64,000 nt of DNA from the NCBI GenBank assembly GCA_934177725.1, contig CAKPPO010000008.1:7950-71949 (forward strand). The letters run 5' to 3'. Made by a program: the position numbers and the translations under genes. Position 1 is the first letter of the stretch; the number at the start of each line of letters is the position of its first letter. Origin of the DNA: an uncultured Clostridia bacterium (GTDB lineage: Bacteria; Bacillota; Clostridia; TANB77; CAG-508). Below, one piece after another: positions 1 through 8,580 of this stretch. The notes under the pieces were generated by a model. The model was not told where the DNA came from and made no database searches. It saw nothing but the letters and a program-made list of their open reading frames with translations.

Positions 1-309
1 TTTAATGTGTTGTTTTCAGATTTTATTATTTCTAGTTCTCTTAGTGATTGTTCTAGTTCACTGTTTTTTTGTTTTAGTTTTTCATTTTCTTCTTGTAATG
101 TGTTTATATTTGTAAAAAAGCTATTATTTCCGTGAAATCCAATTTTTAAAGTAAGTTAATCCATTTTGAATTGGCATTACAAGCACACCTACACCACTTT
201 CTAAGTGTGTAACGTTTTCTATTTTTATATTAGATACTATTACAATAATAATTAGTACTACTATTGTAATTATTATTCCTATTATGCTTGTTTTCTTACT
301 TTTGCGCAC
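1..309 (-). CDS. mreC: Rod shape-determining protein MreC, N-terminal part, split by a +1 frameshift at CGG
   Basis: MreC is the membrane-anchored partner of MreB that organises lateral wall synthesis. A GTG start at 309 (AGGTAGGA upstream) opens a short cytoplasmic tail and one transmembrane helix (about residues 8-27), then the typical 'GVGVLVMPIQNG' segment. The zero frame stops right after codon CGG at 132-130 (CGG AAA TAA). Skipping the C at 132 continues as 'WISGNNSFFTNIN' and a coiled coil rich in Gln, Glu and Lys that runs off the window at base 1. The gene directly follows mreB, as in most Firmicutes. Identity rests on topology, the coiled coil and position. It is either a frameshift-decoded gene or a sequencing indel. 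Confidence 0.85.
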
Positions 310-368
310 TTTTGGTTCCTACCTTTCTTTTTATAGAAGATAGTTATGGTAGATTTATATTTAGTGTT

Positions 369-1401
369 TTACTTTCTTCTTCTACCATTTATTAAAACTG
401 ATTTTAGTTTTTCTAAATCTTCTATTGTTCTTTCTGTTCCTTTTACTACACATTCTAGTGGATTTTCTGCTACATATACTGGCATTTCTGTTTTTATGCT
501 AAGTAATTTATCTAAATTTTGTATTAATGCTCCACCACCTGCTAATACAATTCCTTTTTCTACTATATCTGATGCAAGTTCTGGTGGAGTTTTTTCTAAT
601 GTTTGTTTTACACATTCTACTATTTCTGAAATTGATTCTGCCATTGCTTCTTGTATTTGTGATGAGTGTACTTCTATATTCCTTGGAAGTCCTGTAGTTA
701 AGTCTCTACCTCTTACTTCCATTGCCATATCTGCCATTAGTGGCATAGCACATCCTATTTGTATTTTTATTTGTTCTGCTGTTGTTTCTCCTATTGCTAA
801 GTTCATTTCTCTTTTTATATAGTTTATAATATCTTCATCTAGCTCGTCCCCAGCTACTCTTAAAGAATTGCTTACTACAATTCCACCTAAAGATATAACT
901 GCTACTTCTGTAGTTCCTCCACCTATATCTACTATAATATTTCCTGCTGGTTCTGCTACATCTATGTTTGCTCCTATTGCTGCTGCCATTGGCTCTTCTA
1001 TTAAATAGACTTCTTTTGCTCCTGCTTGAAGTACAGATTCTTCTACTGCTCTTTCTTCTACCTCTGTAATACCAGATGGCACACCAACAACTACTCTTGG
1101 TCTTATTACATTATATCTTTGGCATACTTTTGAAATTAGATTTTTAAGCATTAATTGAGTTGCACCAAAATCAGCAATAACCCCATCTTTTAATGGCCTT
1201 ATTGCTTTTATCTCTGCCGGTGTTCTACCGTAACATTTCTTTTGCTTCACTACCTGTAGCTAATACTATATTAGTTTTTGCTTTTATTGCCACAACAGAT
1301 GGCTCTTTTAACACTATTCCTTTTCCTCTTAATGAAACTAGCGTATTTGCTGTTCCTAAGTCAATTCCAATATCTTTATTTGTGATTGAAAATAATTTCA
1401 T
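369..1401 (-). CDS. mreB: Rod shape-determining protein MreB, with +1 frameshift at CGG
   Basis: MreB is the bacterial actin that forms membrane-bound filaments guiding the elongasome. The true start is the ATG at 1401 with GGAG upstream, giving 'DIGIDLGTANTLV' (phosphate-1 loop). After 57 codons the frame meets CGG at 1230-1228, followed at once by TAG. Skipping the C yields 'EAKEML-GRTPAEIKAIRP', the normal MreB sequence, and the rest continues to 369 for about 343 residues, the usual family length. The phosphate-2 motif 'DIGGGTTEVAV' and the adenosine loop 'GIVLAGGGALI' are intact. The downstream part alone (from 1250) lacks the first ATP-binding loop and could not work, so one frameshifted gene is the better reading. 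Confidence 0.93.
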
Positions 1402-1458
1402 TGTACTTTTCTCCTCGTATAATATGTTTGCAACATATTCTTTCCTTTATATTTCTTT

Positions 1459-2133
1459 TTAAGCTAATGCTAATATACTTTTATAATCTCCATCGCCAAT
1501 TATTATATGGTCTAGCAATTTTAGTCCTAATAATTCTGCACCTTTTTTTATATCTTTTGTTACTTTTATATCATTCATACTTGGCGTTACATCTCCACTA
1601 GGATGATTATGTACTAAAATGAAGTTGCTCATTCCTGTTTTTAGAATTTCTTCAAAAATTCTTTTTGGTTCTATGTGTGCGGAGAATGTGTTTCCGATAG
1701 AAATATCTACAATCTTTTGTACTACATTTTTTGTGTTTAATATTAGAATTTTTACTATTTCGTTTTTTTCGTATCTCAGTTCTTCCATAAGCAAGTTTGC
1801 TACGTCTTTTGAGCCTTTTATTTGTGTACTTAAACTTTGTGGTCTTGACATTCTTTTTGCAAGTTCACATACGGCTTTTATTTGAATAGCTTTTACTTTG
1901 CCTATTCCCTTTATTTTTTGTAATTCTTTTATAGAAATTTCTTGAAGATCTCTAATATTCTGTCTTTCTATTAATGCTAGCACTTGCTGTGCTACTGCCA
2001 CAGCTGTTTGGTTTTTTGTGCCTGTTTTTAGTATAATAGCAAGAAGTTCAGAATTAGAAAGAGCTTTTTCTCCATACATTTCCATTTTTTCATAGGGTCT
2101 TTCAGAATTTGGTAATTGTTTTAAGGTTAACAT
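1459..2133 (-). CDS. radC: RadC family JAB-domain protein
   Basis: This 224-residue protein has an N-terminal helix-hairpin-helix region ('LQKIKGIGKVKAIQIKA', about residues 70-90) and a C-terminal JAB/MPN metalloprotease-like domain. The zinc motif is visible as 'HNHPSGDVTPSMND' near residue 175. RadC was named for DNA repair, but its biochemical role is unresolved. The ATG at 2133 follows AAGGAAAG. It sits between DUF4321 and mreB, the order commonly seen in clostridia, and is probably co-transcribed with them. Confidence 0.95.
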   Translation of the reverse strand: MLTLKQLPNSERPYEKMEMYGEKALSNSELLAIILKTGTKNQTAVAVAQQVLALIERQNIRDLQEISIKELQKIKGIGKVKAIQIKAVCELAKRMSRPQSLSTQIKGSKDVANLLMEELRYEKNEIVKILILNTKNVVQKIVDISIGNTFSAHIEPKRIFEEILKTGMSNFILVHNHPSGDVTPSMNDIKVTKDIKKGAELLGLKLLDHIIIGDGDYKSILALA

Positions 2134-2169
2134 TTCTTTCCTTTCTTTAAGCCCCTATTTATTTTTAAA

Positions 2170-2427
2170 CTACACTTTTCTATAAACTATTATTGCAACT
2201 ATCATTCCTATTATACTTGATATATTTATTTTAAACATTAGACCAAATGATATTTGTACAACACTTAGATCTAGCTGTATTGGTGATGATAGTCCAAAGC
2301 TTTGTCCATAGCCAAGCCACCATAGGAAATCTACTTTTCCTGCTAGTTCTCCTAATAGTCCCCCTATAACTATTCCTGACAAAATAAATAATAATAATAT
2401 CCATACATTTTTTTCTCTTGTAGCCAT
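2170..2427 (-). CDS. DUF4321-type small membrane protein
   Basis: This 85-residue protein starts at ATG 2427 with AGGAG nine bases upstream. The longer in-frame start at 2517 has no ribosome site. Two hydrophobic segments (about residues 10-28 and 60-82) flank a short 'LLGELAGKVDFLWWLGYG' region. The fold and the location just before radC-mreB match the DUF4321 family of clostridia. No biochemical function is known. It is the first gene of the mre operon, behind a good sigma-A promoter at 2467-2495. Confidence 0.75.
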   Translation of the reverse strand: MATREKNVWILLLFILSGIVIGGLLGELAGKVDFLWWLGYGQSFGLSSPIQLDLSVVQISFGLMFKINISSIIGMIVAIIVYRKV

Positions 2428-2466
2428 ATTTTTCTCCTTTTCTATTTCTTTTGTTTCGCTTTTCAT

Positions 2467-2495
2467 ATTATATATGCATTTTTGCTTTTTTTCAA
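2467..2495 (-). promoter_or_regulatory. Sigma-A promoter of the DUF4321-radC-mreB-mreC operon
   Basis: Read on the minus strand: TTGAAA (2495-2490), 17-base spacer, TATAAT (2472-2467), 40 bases before the DUF4321 start. Confidence 0.75.
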
Positions 2496-2725
2496 GAAAA
2501 GTTGGTAAAAAATACAAATTTTTATGCCTTTTTCTCTTTTCTTTTTTTAGTTAATGTGCTATTATATTCCTTACCTAAAATTATTATTTAAAAGTGTGCC
2601 TTTTTATTTTTATAAATATGTGGACACCCCTTTAAAGTAAGCGTATTGCATGGAACAATTTTTTTGATTGTTCATATCATATATTAATTACCAAATATTA
2701 CTCATTTCTTTTGTTGCAGTATAGT
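2496..2725. other. Divergent intergenic region
   Basis: Very AT-rich spacer between the minus-strand mre operon and plus-strand mecA. Apart from the two promoters at its edges I see no gene, repeat or structured RNA in it. Confidence 0.5.
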
Positions 2726-2734
2726 GCTATAATA
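2726..2734 (+). promoter_or_regulatory. Extended -10 promoter of mecA
   Basis: TG-C-TATAAT forms an extended -10 element 29 bases before the mecA start. No good -35 hexamer lies at the usual distance. Confidence 0.55.
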
Positions 2735-2762
2735 AAATTATAAACAATTAGGAGGATGTCAA

Positions 2763-3401
2763 ATGCGTTTTGAAAAGTTAAATGAAGATAAAATTAGAAT
2801 CACATTAAGTATTGAAGATTTAGAAAAAAAGGACATAGATTTTCATTCTTTTATGTCTAATTCTATTGAATCTCAGGATTTATTTTTTGATATGTTAGAG
2901 GAAGCTGAAAAGGAAATTGGTTTTTCTACAAAGGATTATTTGATTCGTATTGAAGCTTTAGCAATGGCTGGTGGAGATTTTGTTTTAACTGTGACTAGAA
3001 GTCTTCCACAAAAATTGAAAGAAAATACGCAAAAAACTCCTACTAGAAAAAAAGTACATATTAAAAGAAAAAAATTTAATAATGAAGTTACTCAAGTAAT
3101 CTATTCTTTTGCTTCTTTTGAAGATTATTGTGATTTTATAGATTTTTTCAATAAGAATGGTTTTAAAGCTGTTGGTTTAGCTAAAAATGTAGCTTTATAT
3201 GAATACAAAAATACATATTATCTTTGCATTTCTCAAATTAATCTTGCTTATCCTAATTTAAAGAAATTGTTTTCTTGTATTCCTGAATTTGCAAGTTTCG
3301 TAAGTCATTCTGATGTTTTTATTAGAAAGTTTTTAGAATCTGGCAATTTGATTATAAAACATAATGCTATTCTTACTTCATTAAAGCATTTTTCAAAGTA
3401 A
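2763..3401 (+). CDS. mecA: Adaptor protein MecA
   Basis: MecA delivers substrates to the ClpC-ClpP protease (ComK and others in Bacillus). The 212-residue product has the family N-terminus 'MRFEKLNEDKIRITLSIEDL', which binds substrate, then a charged linker (about 85-105), then a C-terminal ClpC-binding domain with the 'YSFASFEDYCDFIDFF' segment. AGGAGG lies just upstream of the ATG. Length and both domains fit the family. It is monocistronic, with its own promoter and a terminator at 3420-3455. Confidence 0.9.
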   Translation: MRFEKLNEDKIRITLSIEDLEKKDIDFHSFMSNSIESQDLFFDMLEEAEKEIGFSTKDYLIRIEALAMAGGDFVLTVTRSLPQKLKENTQKTPTRKKVHIKRKKFNNEVTQVIYSFASFEDYCDFIDFFNKNGFKAVGLAKNVALYEYKNTYYLCISQINLAYPNLKKLFSCIPEFASFVSHSDVFIRKFLESGNLIIKHNAILTSLKHFSK

Positions 3402-3419
3402 GAAGTTTAGTACTATATC

Positions 3420-3455
3420 AAAAAGATAGAAAACTTAAATGTTTTCTATCTTTTT
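3420..3455. terminator. Bidirectional terminator between mecA and the M23 gene
   Basis: A 15-bp perfect stem (arms 3420-3434 and 3441-3455) with a 6-base loop and A/T runs on both sides serves the converging genes. Confidence 0.85.
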
Positions 3456-3463
3456 AGTTTATT

Positions 3464-4471
3464 TTAATATAAATAATTTTGTGGGTTTTGTGCCACTCCA
3501 TTTACTCTTATTTCTAAGTGTAAGTGGTTTCCATATGAATTTCCTGTGTTTCCAACATATGCTATAACTTGACCTTGAGATACTGTTTGACCTGCACTTA
3601 CATTTAAGCTATTGCAGTGTCCATATAAAGTTTGAACTCCATTTCCGTGTGAAATCATAACATAATTTCCATAACCGCCACTGTATCCATATTGTGCAAC
3701 TGTAACTGTTCCTGATGCTGCAGCTTTTATTGGTGTTCCTTTGGCTGCTCCTATATCTAAGCCTTTGTGACTTCTACCCCATCTAGCACCAAATCTTGAT
3801 GTAACTGTTCCTGAAACAGGTCTTATTAGAGAAATTCCTAAGTTTATTTTTTGACTAGATGTATTTACTCCTGTTGCTGCTACTGCATATGATGCCTTTT
3901 TTACTACCTTTTTAACATATAAGTCTGCAACACATGTTTCTACATCTGTAAATTCTTTTAATTCTGTTTCATATTTTTCATTAATTGATAGTTTATCTTT
4001 ATTATTACTATTTTTTTCTTTTAGTTCATTTACTACTGCTTCTGCTTCTTCAAATGTAGATACATATGCCTTTTCTTCGTCATCTACACTTATTGCATAG
4101 TATTTGTAATATGGTTTACCTTGATCAATTATTTTATTGAATATTTCTTCATCATTATATGAAACATCTCTTTTTAAGAAACAAAGTTTATATTCTGGCA
4201 ATTCATTTATTTCTACGAATGCTATATTGTTTCCATTACCTTTTTCTATGTATTCATTTATTCTTTCTTGTAATTTACTTTTATTTTCACTATATCCAAT
4301 AAACTCTCCATTTAGTGTTACACTATATGTTGGTTTATAAATATAAGTTATTGCCCCTATCATTAAAAAAGCTGCAAGTGTTATTAATATAGTAAATTTT
4401 GTCCATGTACGCAAATGTACAATAGTTTTCTTTATCTTATTAATTTTAAAACAACTCCTATCTTTTTTCAT
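3464..4471 (-). CDS. Membrane-anchored M23 (LytM-type) peptidoglycan endopeptidase
   Basis: The protein has about 335 residues: a basic N-terminus, one transmembrane helix (about 29-50), an extracellular region (about 60-215) without a recognised fold, and a C-terminal LytM/M23 domain. The zinc-site motifs are visible: 'HKGLDIG', 'HGNGVQTLYGH' and 'HLHLE'. It probably cuts stem-peptide cross-links in the wall. The start is uncertain: neither GTG 4504 nor ATG 4471 has a good ribosome site. I use ATG 4471, which leaves a CGG codon at 4477-4475 outside the gene. With GTG 4504 that CGG would be in frame. Confidence 0.88.
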   Translation of the reverse strand: MKKDRSCFKINKIKKTIVHLRTWTKFTILITLAAFLMIGAITYIYKPTYSVTLNGEFIGYSENKSKLQERINEYIEKGNGNNIAFVEINELPEYKLCFLKRDVSYNDEEIFNKIIDQGKPYYKYYAISVDDEEKAYVSTFEEAEAVVNELKEKNSNNKDKLSINEKYETELKEFTDVETCVADLYVKKVVKKASYAVAATGVNTSSQKINLGISLIRPVSGTVTSRFGARWGRSHKGLDIGAAKGTPIKAAASGTVTVAQYGYSGGYGNYVMISHGNGVQTLYGHCNSLNVSAGQTVSQGQVIAYVGNTGNSYGNHLHLEIRVNGVAQNPQNYLY

Positions 4472-4652
4472 AATCCGATAGGTTAATTTTATATTATTTA
4501 GCACTTTTTAACAAATTTTATATAGGGTTATTTTTTACGTTTTTTGCTATTTCCGTAGAATTATCTCTGTTTTTTTCTGCTATTCTCACTTTTTCTTGCA
4601 TATAAAAGCCACAAAATATTATGCAATATTTTGTGGCTTTTACTTAAGTATT

Positions 4653-4898
4653 TTATTGTTGTAATTCATTTTTCACATTTTGAATTTCATTCATACTCGC
4701 AGGTGCAGCTGGTTTATAATAACCTTTTATTTGTGCAACCTTGAATAATTCATATTGGAAACTTTCGTCATTATTACGAATTTGTTGAATTGTTTGTCTT
4801 AACTGCATATTTTCTGTTTCTGTTATAACTCCTTGATATGTTGTAAGGCTTGATTTTACCCCATCTAATATATCATTTACCATTGTTTTTTCGTCCAC
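4653..4898 (-). CDS. CotF-like spore coat protein
   Basis: This 81-residue protein starts at GTG 4898 (GGAG nine bases upstream; an upstream in-frame TTG would place the ribosome site inside the gene). It is helical and has the clostridial CotF-like pattern 'DILDGVKSSLTTYQGVITE' followed by 'QYELFKVAQIKGYYKPA'. Members are spore coat proteins, often encoded in pairs, and a second small member lies next door at 5011-5199. Presumably mother-cell expressed. No sigma-E or sigma-K promoter could be assigned. Confidence 0.75.
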   Translation of the reverse strand: MDEKTMVNDILDGVKSSLTTYQGVITETENMQLRQTIQQIRNNDESFQYELFKVAQIKGYYKPAAPASMNEIQNVKNELQQ

Positions 4899-4919
4899 TT
4901 TATTGTTCTCCTTTCTCAA

Positions 4920-5000
4920 TTAGGGCCTGTCCCTAATTGTTACCTTTTCCCAGTTAGGGAATGTCTCTAATTGCTACTTTTTCACAATTTGTGACATTTC
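4920..5000. repeat. Short repeats with TAGGGA / TCCCTAATTG motifs
   Basis: Two related units, 'TGTCCCTAATTGTTAC' and 'TGTCTCTAATTGCTAC', sit in the gap between the two coat genes with an inverted 'AGTTAGGGAATG' between them. Related sequence occurs at 27505-27552. Confidence 0.5.
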
Positions 5001-5010
5001 CAAAATTATT

Positions 5011-5199
5011 TTAATCATTTAAAAATGACATTAATTTTTGTTTTGCATTTAAAGAGTCTTGTGCTGATTTTGTAAATATTTGCTTTATTTGTGGATCTAC
5101 TGCTTGTGAAGCATATGTGTTTAGTTTTTGATATGTTGTCTCATGTGCTCCTATTAGATGTCTTAAATTTTGTAATTCTACTTGTGATAAGTTTGCCAT
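5011..5199 (-). CDS. Small CotF-like spore coat protein
   Basis: This 62-residue all-helical protein begins 'MANLSQVELQNLRHLIGAHE', matching the N-terminal half of CotF-type coat proteins (HET-Y-K pattern, then 'YASQAVDPQIKQIF'). AGGAGG stands before the ATG. Together with the neighbouring 81-residue coat protein it suggests one function carried by two short polypeptides. Confidence 0.75.
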   Translation of the reverse strand: MANLSQVELQNLRHLIGAHETTYQKLNTYASQAVDPQIKQIFTKSAQDSLNAKQKLMSFLND

Positions 5200-5302
5200 T
5201 TTTATCCTCCTTTTCTTTTCATAGATATTTTTATTATTTACTTGTTTTTTTATTTTTATTCAAAGTTTCTTACAATATAAAAATAGAAATTTCCTATAAT
5301 AT

Positions 5303-5337
5303 AAAAAAGTCCTCCTTTAAAGAGAACTTTTTTATTT
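5303..5337 (-). terminator. Terminator-like hairpin after the nucleotidase gene
   Basis: An imperfect stem (AAAAAAGT against ACTTTTTT with a partly paired middle) lies about 30 bases past the stop of the 5369-5932 gene. Confidence 0.5.
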
Positions 5338-5368
5338 TGAATGTCTTTTTATTTCAATTATACAAATT

Positions 5369-5932
5369 TTAATTTTGTAATAGTATTTTTTCTATGTCTT
5401 TCCATCCATTTACACGAATTGCACCTTTTTGCTTTAATTCTTCATTTGTTATATCTTTATTGTGATATGCATCAAATAGTAATTTTGTTTCCGCATTTCC
5501 TTCTAAATTTGAAAGTTTATCATCTATTTTTATTTCGCAGTTTATTATTTCTTTATTTGATGTAAATATGTAATTTTGTGGTGGTATAAATGGTAAGTTA
5601 TCATATAAATATATAAATTTATTTTTTAAATTATTTGCTGAATATTCTTCATTATCTCTGAAAATATATGCTGTTACTACATATAATTCATATTCTTTAG
5701 ACAATTTTTCCATAACTTCGTAGGCATTTAATAACATTTCACAATAATCATATACATTTTTCGTATTAAAAAATTCTGACCATTCTTTATATCTCTCTTT
5801 TGGAATTAAATCTTGTATGTAATATGTCTTTATATCTTCTTTTTGATAACTTGTACCTAAAAATTGATTTACTAAACTTAAGAACCCTCCATCACATATT
5901 ACATCATCCATGTCTATCATTATTTTTTTCAT
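5369..5932 (-). CDS. HAD-family 5'(3')-deoxyribonucleotidase-like protein
   Basis: This 187-residue HAD-superfamily phosphatase probably removes phosphate from deoxynucleoside monophosphates. Motif I is 'DMDDVI' at residues 7-12 (both Asp present), motif II is 'VVTA' near residue 92, and the C-terminal acidic motif is 'KIDDKLSNL' near 143. Length and layout match the NT5C family. The exact substrate cannot be read from sequence. Confidence 0.8.
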   Translation of the reverse strand: MKKIMIDMDDVICDGGFLSLVNQFLGTSYQKEDIKTYYIQDLIPKERYKEWSEFFNTKNVYDYCEMLLNAYEVMEKLSKEYELYVVTAYIFRDNEEYSANNLKNKFIYLYDNLPFIPPQNYIFTSNKEIINCEIKIDDKLSNLEGNAETKLLFDAYHNKDITNEELKQKGAIRVNGWKDIEKILLQN

Positions 5933-5986
5933 AGTTTACTCCTGTTTTCTATTCCATATATTTTTTATATTAACGTTATCTGACTT

Positions 5987-8317
5987 TTATCCTATTATTT
6001 CTAAACCGGCATATTTTGCCATTAAGCGTTTATGTCCTGCTTTGTCAAAGTTGATGTCTACTTTTGCATCTTCGCCTTCTTGTTCTATAGAATTTATAGT
6101 TCCTTCGCCAAATTTCTTATGGTATACTCTCATTCCTGATTGATATTTTGAAATGTCTACATCTTGTTTTGGTTTGTTTAAAGAATTTAGGAAACTTTCT
6201 GCAGTTCTAAACGCAAAACCGGAATTGTTATCCACTTTTTGTGCTTTAGGTGTGGATATGCTTCCTGCAACATTGTATGTTTTTGCATCTGTTTCATTAA
6301 ATTTATATGTTTTTACTTTTCCAGCGTAATTTGTTCCATATGCCCAGCCATAGTTTGAATCTTCAAATGTCTCTTCCCTATTTCCGTTTATCTCACTATA
6401 TCCCTCTAGTAATTCTTCTGGAATTTCTTTAACAAAGCGAGATATTGCATTGTAACTTGTTGAGCCAAATATTGTTCTGTGTTTAGCACATGTTAAATAT
6501 AAGTATTGTTTTGCTCTTGTAATTCCTACATAGAATAAACGTCTTTCTTCTTCTAATTCTTTTGGCTCTCCTATTGATTTGTAACCTGGGAATATTCCTT
6601 CTTCCATTCCTACTAGAAATACAACCGGAAACTCTAGACCTTTTGCACTATGAAGCGTCATTAATGTAACACTTTCGTCTGTCTCTTGTAAGTTATCTAC
6701 ATCACTAGATAATGTGATACTTTCTAGGAATTCATTTAATGAATTTTCTGCATATTCTTCTTCGAATTCCATTGCTACTGTTAATAACTCGTCCAAGTTT
6801 TGAATTCTACTTTCTGCTTCTACTGTATTTTCTAATTCTAAAGCTTTTGTGTAGCCACTTTTGTTTAATACCATTTTTATTAATTCTGATATTTGTGTTT
6901 CATCTTTCTTGCTTTTTAATTCTTCTATTAGTTCTATAAATTCTCTTGAATTTACAAATACTCTATTTAATCCATACTTATCTGCATGTTTTATTACCTC
7001 ATACATTGAGTTTCCTGTCTGGTAACTAATTTCTTCAACGTTGTCTAAACTTGTTTTTCCTATTCCACGTTTTGGCTCATTTATAATTCTTTTTAGAGAT
7101 ATATTATCTGATTGATTTGCAATTAAACGCAAATATGCAATTGTATCTTTTATTTCTTTTCTTTCATAGAATTTTAGCCCACCTACTACTTTGTATGGTA
7201 TATCTTCTCTTAATAAAATATCTTCTATTGCTCTTGATTGTGAGTTCATTCTATATAGAATTGAGAAGTCTGAATATTTAAAATACTCCTCTGTTTTTAA
7301 ATAATTTATTTGTTCAACTATGTATCTCGCTTCGTCATATTCGTCGTCGCCTTGATAAATTGCTGGTAACTTTCCTTCTTCATTTTCTGTCCATAGTTTT
7401 TTCTCATATTTTGTTTCATTATTTTTTATTACATAATTTGCTGCTTTTAAAATATTTCCTGTGCAACGATAGTTTTGCTCTAATTTAATTATTTTTGTTC
7501 CTGGAAAGTCTTTTTCAAAGTTTAATATATTAGAAATATCTGCTCCACGGAAGCTATAGATTCCTTGGTCATTGTCCCCTACAACTGTAATGTTTCCATA
7601 TCTTGAGGCTAAAATTGTTACTAATGTAAATTGAGCTTTGTTTGTATCTTGGTATTCGTCTACTAATACATATTTGAATTTCTCTGTATAATATTCTAGT
7701 GCATCTGGATTTTCTGTTAATATTTTTATTGTATAATTTATTATATCATCAAAATCTATTGCATTATTTTCTTTTAAACGTTTTTGATATAGAGTATATA
7801 TTTCTCCTATTTTTGCTTTTCTAAAGTCTGCTTGATATTTAACGCAGTATTGCGTAGGTTCTAACATTTCGTTTTTTGCATTGCTTATTTCTGATAAAAC
7901 GCTTCTGTCCGTAAATATTTTATCGTCTATATTTAATGCTTTTAAACATTCTTTTACTAATGTTCTTTGATCTTGAGTATCAAATATTAGAAATGATGAA
8001 TCGAAACCTATTCTGTCTATATATTTTCTTAAAATACGCACGCAAATAGAGTGGAATGTTCCCATCCATATATCTTTTGCAACTTCTCCTACTAGTCCTT
8101 CTATTCTTTCTTTCATTTCGTTAGCTGCTTTATTTGTAAATGTTATTGCTAGTATATTCCATGGTGCTATGTTCTTTTCGGCTATTAAGTATGCTATTTT
8201 GTGTGTTAATACCTTTGTTTTACCACTTCCTGCACCTGCTATTACCAAACATGGTCCTTCTGTTTCTAACACCGCTTCTTTTTGTTTATTGTTTAATCCT
8301 TCTATTAACTCTTGCAT
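5987..8317 (-). CDS. pcrA: ATP-dependent DNA helicase PcrA (UvrD/Rep family)
   Basis: Superfamily 1A 3'-5' helicase of about 776 residues, acting in repair, replication restart and rolling-circle replication. Visible motifs: Walker A 'AGAGSGKT', Walker B 'DEYQDTN', 'GDNDQGIYSFRGAD', 'QNYRC', and 'TLHSAKGLEFPVVF'. The C-terminal PcrA tail ends in a Tudor-like 'YHKKFGEGTI' domain. I chose ATG 8317 because GGAG lies eight bases upstream. The longer in-frame start at 8353 lacks a site and overlaps the antisense-RNA promoter region. Confidence 0.95.
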   Translation of the reverse strand: MQELIEGLNNKQKEAVLETEGPCLVIAGAGSGKTKVLTHKIAYLIAEKNIAPWNILAITFTNKAANEMKERIEGLVGEVAKDIWMGTFHSICVRILRKYIDRIGFDSSFLIFDTQDQRTLVKECLKALNIDDKIFTDRSVLSEISNAKNEMLEPTQYCVKYQADFRKAKIGEIYTLYQKRLKENNAIDFDDIINYTIKILTENPDALEYYTEKFKYVLVDEYQDTNKAQFTLVTILASRYGNITVVGDNDQGIYSFRGADISNILNFEKDFPGTKIIKLEQNYRCTGNILKAANYVIKNNETKYEKKLWTENEEGKLPAIYQGDDEYDEARYIVEQINYLKTEEYFKYSDFSILYRMNSQSRAIEDILLREDIPYKVVGGLKFYERKEIKDTIAYLRLIANQSDNISLKRIINEPKRGIGKTSLDNVEEISYQTGNSMYEVIKHADKYGLNRVFVNSREFIELIEELKSKKDETQISELIKMVLNKSGYTKALELENTVEAESRIQNLDELLTVAMEFEEEYAENSLNEFLESITLSSDVDNLQETDESVTLMTLHSAKGLEFPVVFLVGMEEGIFPGYKSIGEPKELEEERRLFYVGITRAKQYLYLTCAKHRTIFGSTSYNAISRFVKEIPEELLEGYSEINGNREETFEDSNYGWAYGTNYAGKVKTYKFNETDAKTYNVAGSISTPKAQKVDNNSGFAFRTAESFLNSLNKPKQDVDISKYQSGMRVYHKKFGEGTINSIEQEGEDAKVDINFDKAGHKRLMAKYAGLEIIG

Positions 8318-8337
8318 TTTTGTTTCTCCATTCCTTA

Positions 8338-8366
8338 TTGACATATTTAACATTTTTGTTTATAAT
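8338..8366 (+). promoter_or_regulatory. Consensus sigma-A promoter for the antisense RNA
   Basis: A perfect TTGACA (8338-8343), 17-base spacer and TATAAT (8361-8366) on the plus strand. No plus-strand protein gene follows; the transcript ends at the hairpin around 8416-8451. Confidence 0.9.
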
Positions 8367-8372
8367 ATATTT

Positions 8373-8457
8373 AGAAAATGAGAAACCACAAACGTGGTTG
8401 CCTAAGATATGTTTTAACAACACATTGCTCGGGAAAGCTAGATGTGTTGTTTTTTAT
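8373..8457 (+). ncRNA. Putative antisense RNA antitoxin of a type I toxin-antitoxin locus
   Basis: Expected transcript of about 85 nt from the consensus promoter at 8338-8366 to the terminator at 8416-8457. It is fully complementary to the 3' untranslated end of the convergent small toxin mRNA. Its 5' part (TAGAAAATGAGA, then GTGGTTGCCT) repeats the 5' leader of that mRNA, the arrangement known from the pAD1 par (fst) family. Inferred from sequence only. Confidence 0.7.
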
Positions 8458-8458
8458 T
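8413..8458 (+). terminator. Terminator of the antisense RNA
   Basis: A 10-bp stem AACAACACAT/ATGTGTTGTT (8416-8425 and 8442-8451) is followed by a T run. Confidence 0.88.
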
Positions 8459-8460
8459 GG

Positions 8461-8580
8461 TTATTTGCTTTTGCTCAAAATAATAACTAGTGCTATTATC
8501 AAGGCTATGGCAATGATAGTTATAAATATTAAAGAATAAAATAATATGTATATTATGCTCACTAATACTGATTCTATCAT
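8461..8580 (-). CDS. Small hydrophobic type I toxin-like peptide, 39 residues
   Basis: ATG at 8580 with a very strong site (AAAGGAGGTG) encodes 'MIESVLVSIIYILF...ILSKSK', a single transmembrane helix with a short basic tail, typical of membrane-damaging type I toxins. The mRNA leader GTGGTTGCCT (8612-8603) is perfectly complementary to AGGCAACCAC in its own 3' end (8403-8394), so the full-length mRNA could fold and hide the start. A minus-strand promoter-like pair (TAGACA, 17 bases, TAGACT) lies at about 8650-8680. No homologue name can be given from sequence alone. Confidence 0.7.
   Translation of the reverse strand: MIESVLVSIIYILFYSLIFITIIAIALIIALVIILSKSK

Noticed and set aside
346..822. 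Long plus-strand ORFs opposite mreB, pcrA, yhaN, prfA and others
   Set aside because: They are antisense shadows of strongly biased AT-rich genes and have no ribosome sites or family features.
369..1250. Stand-alone MreB-like ORF starting at 1250
   Set aside because: It lacks the first nucleotide-binding loop, and no ribosome site precedes it. The missing 57 codons lie directly upstream, separated by the CGG shift.
4475..4477. CGG near the start of the M23 gene as a further frameshift site
   Set aside because: A shift there would stop at once (GGA TTA TGA). The codon probably lies upstream of the real start at 4471.
4920..5000. CRISPR-like repeat
   Set aside because: Only two imperfect units with no regular spacers and no cas genes. 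No CRISPR array was seen anywhere in the window.
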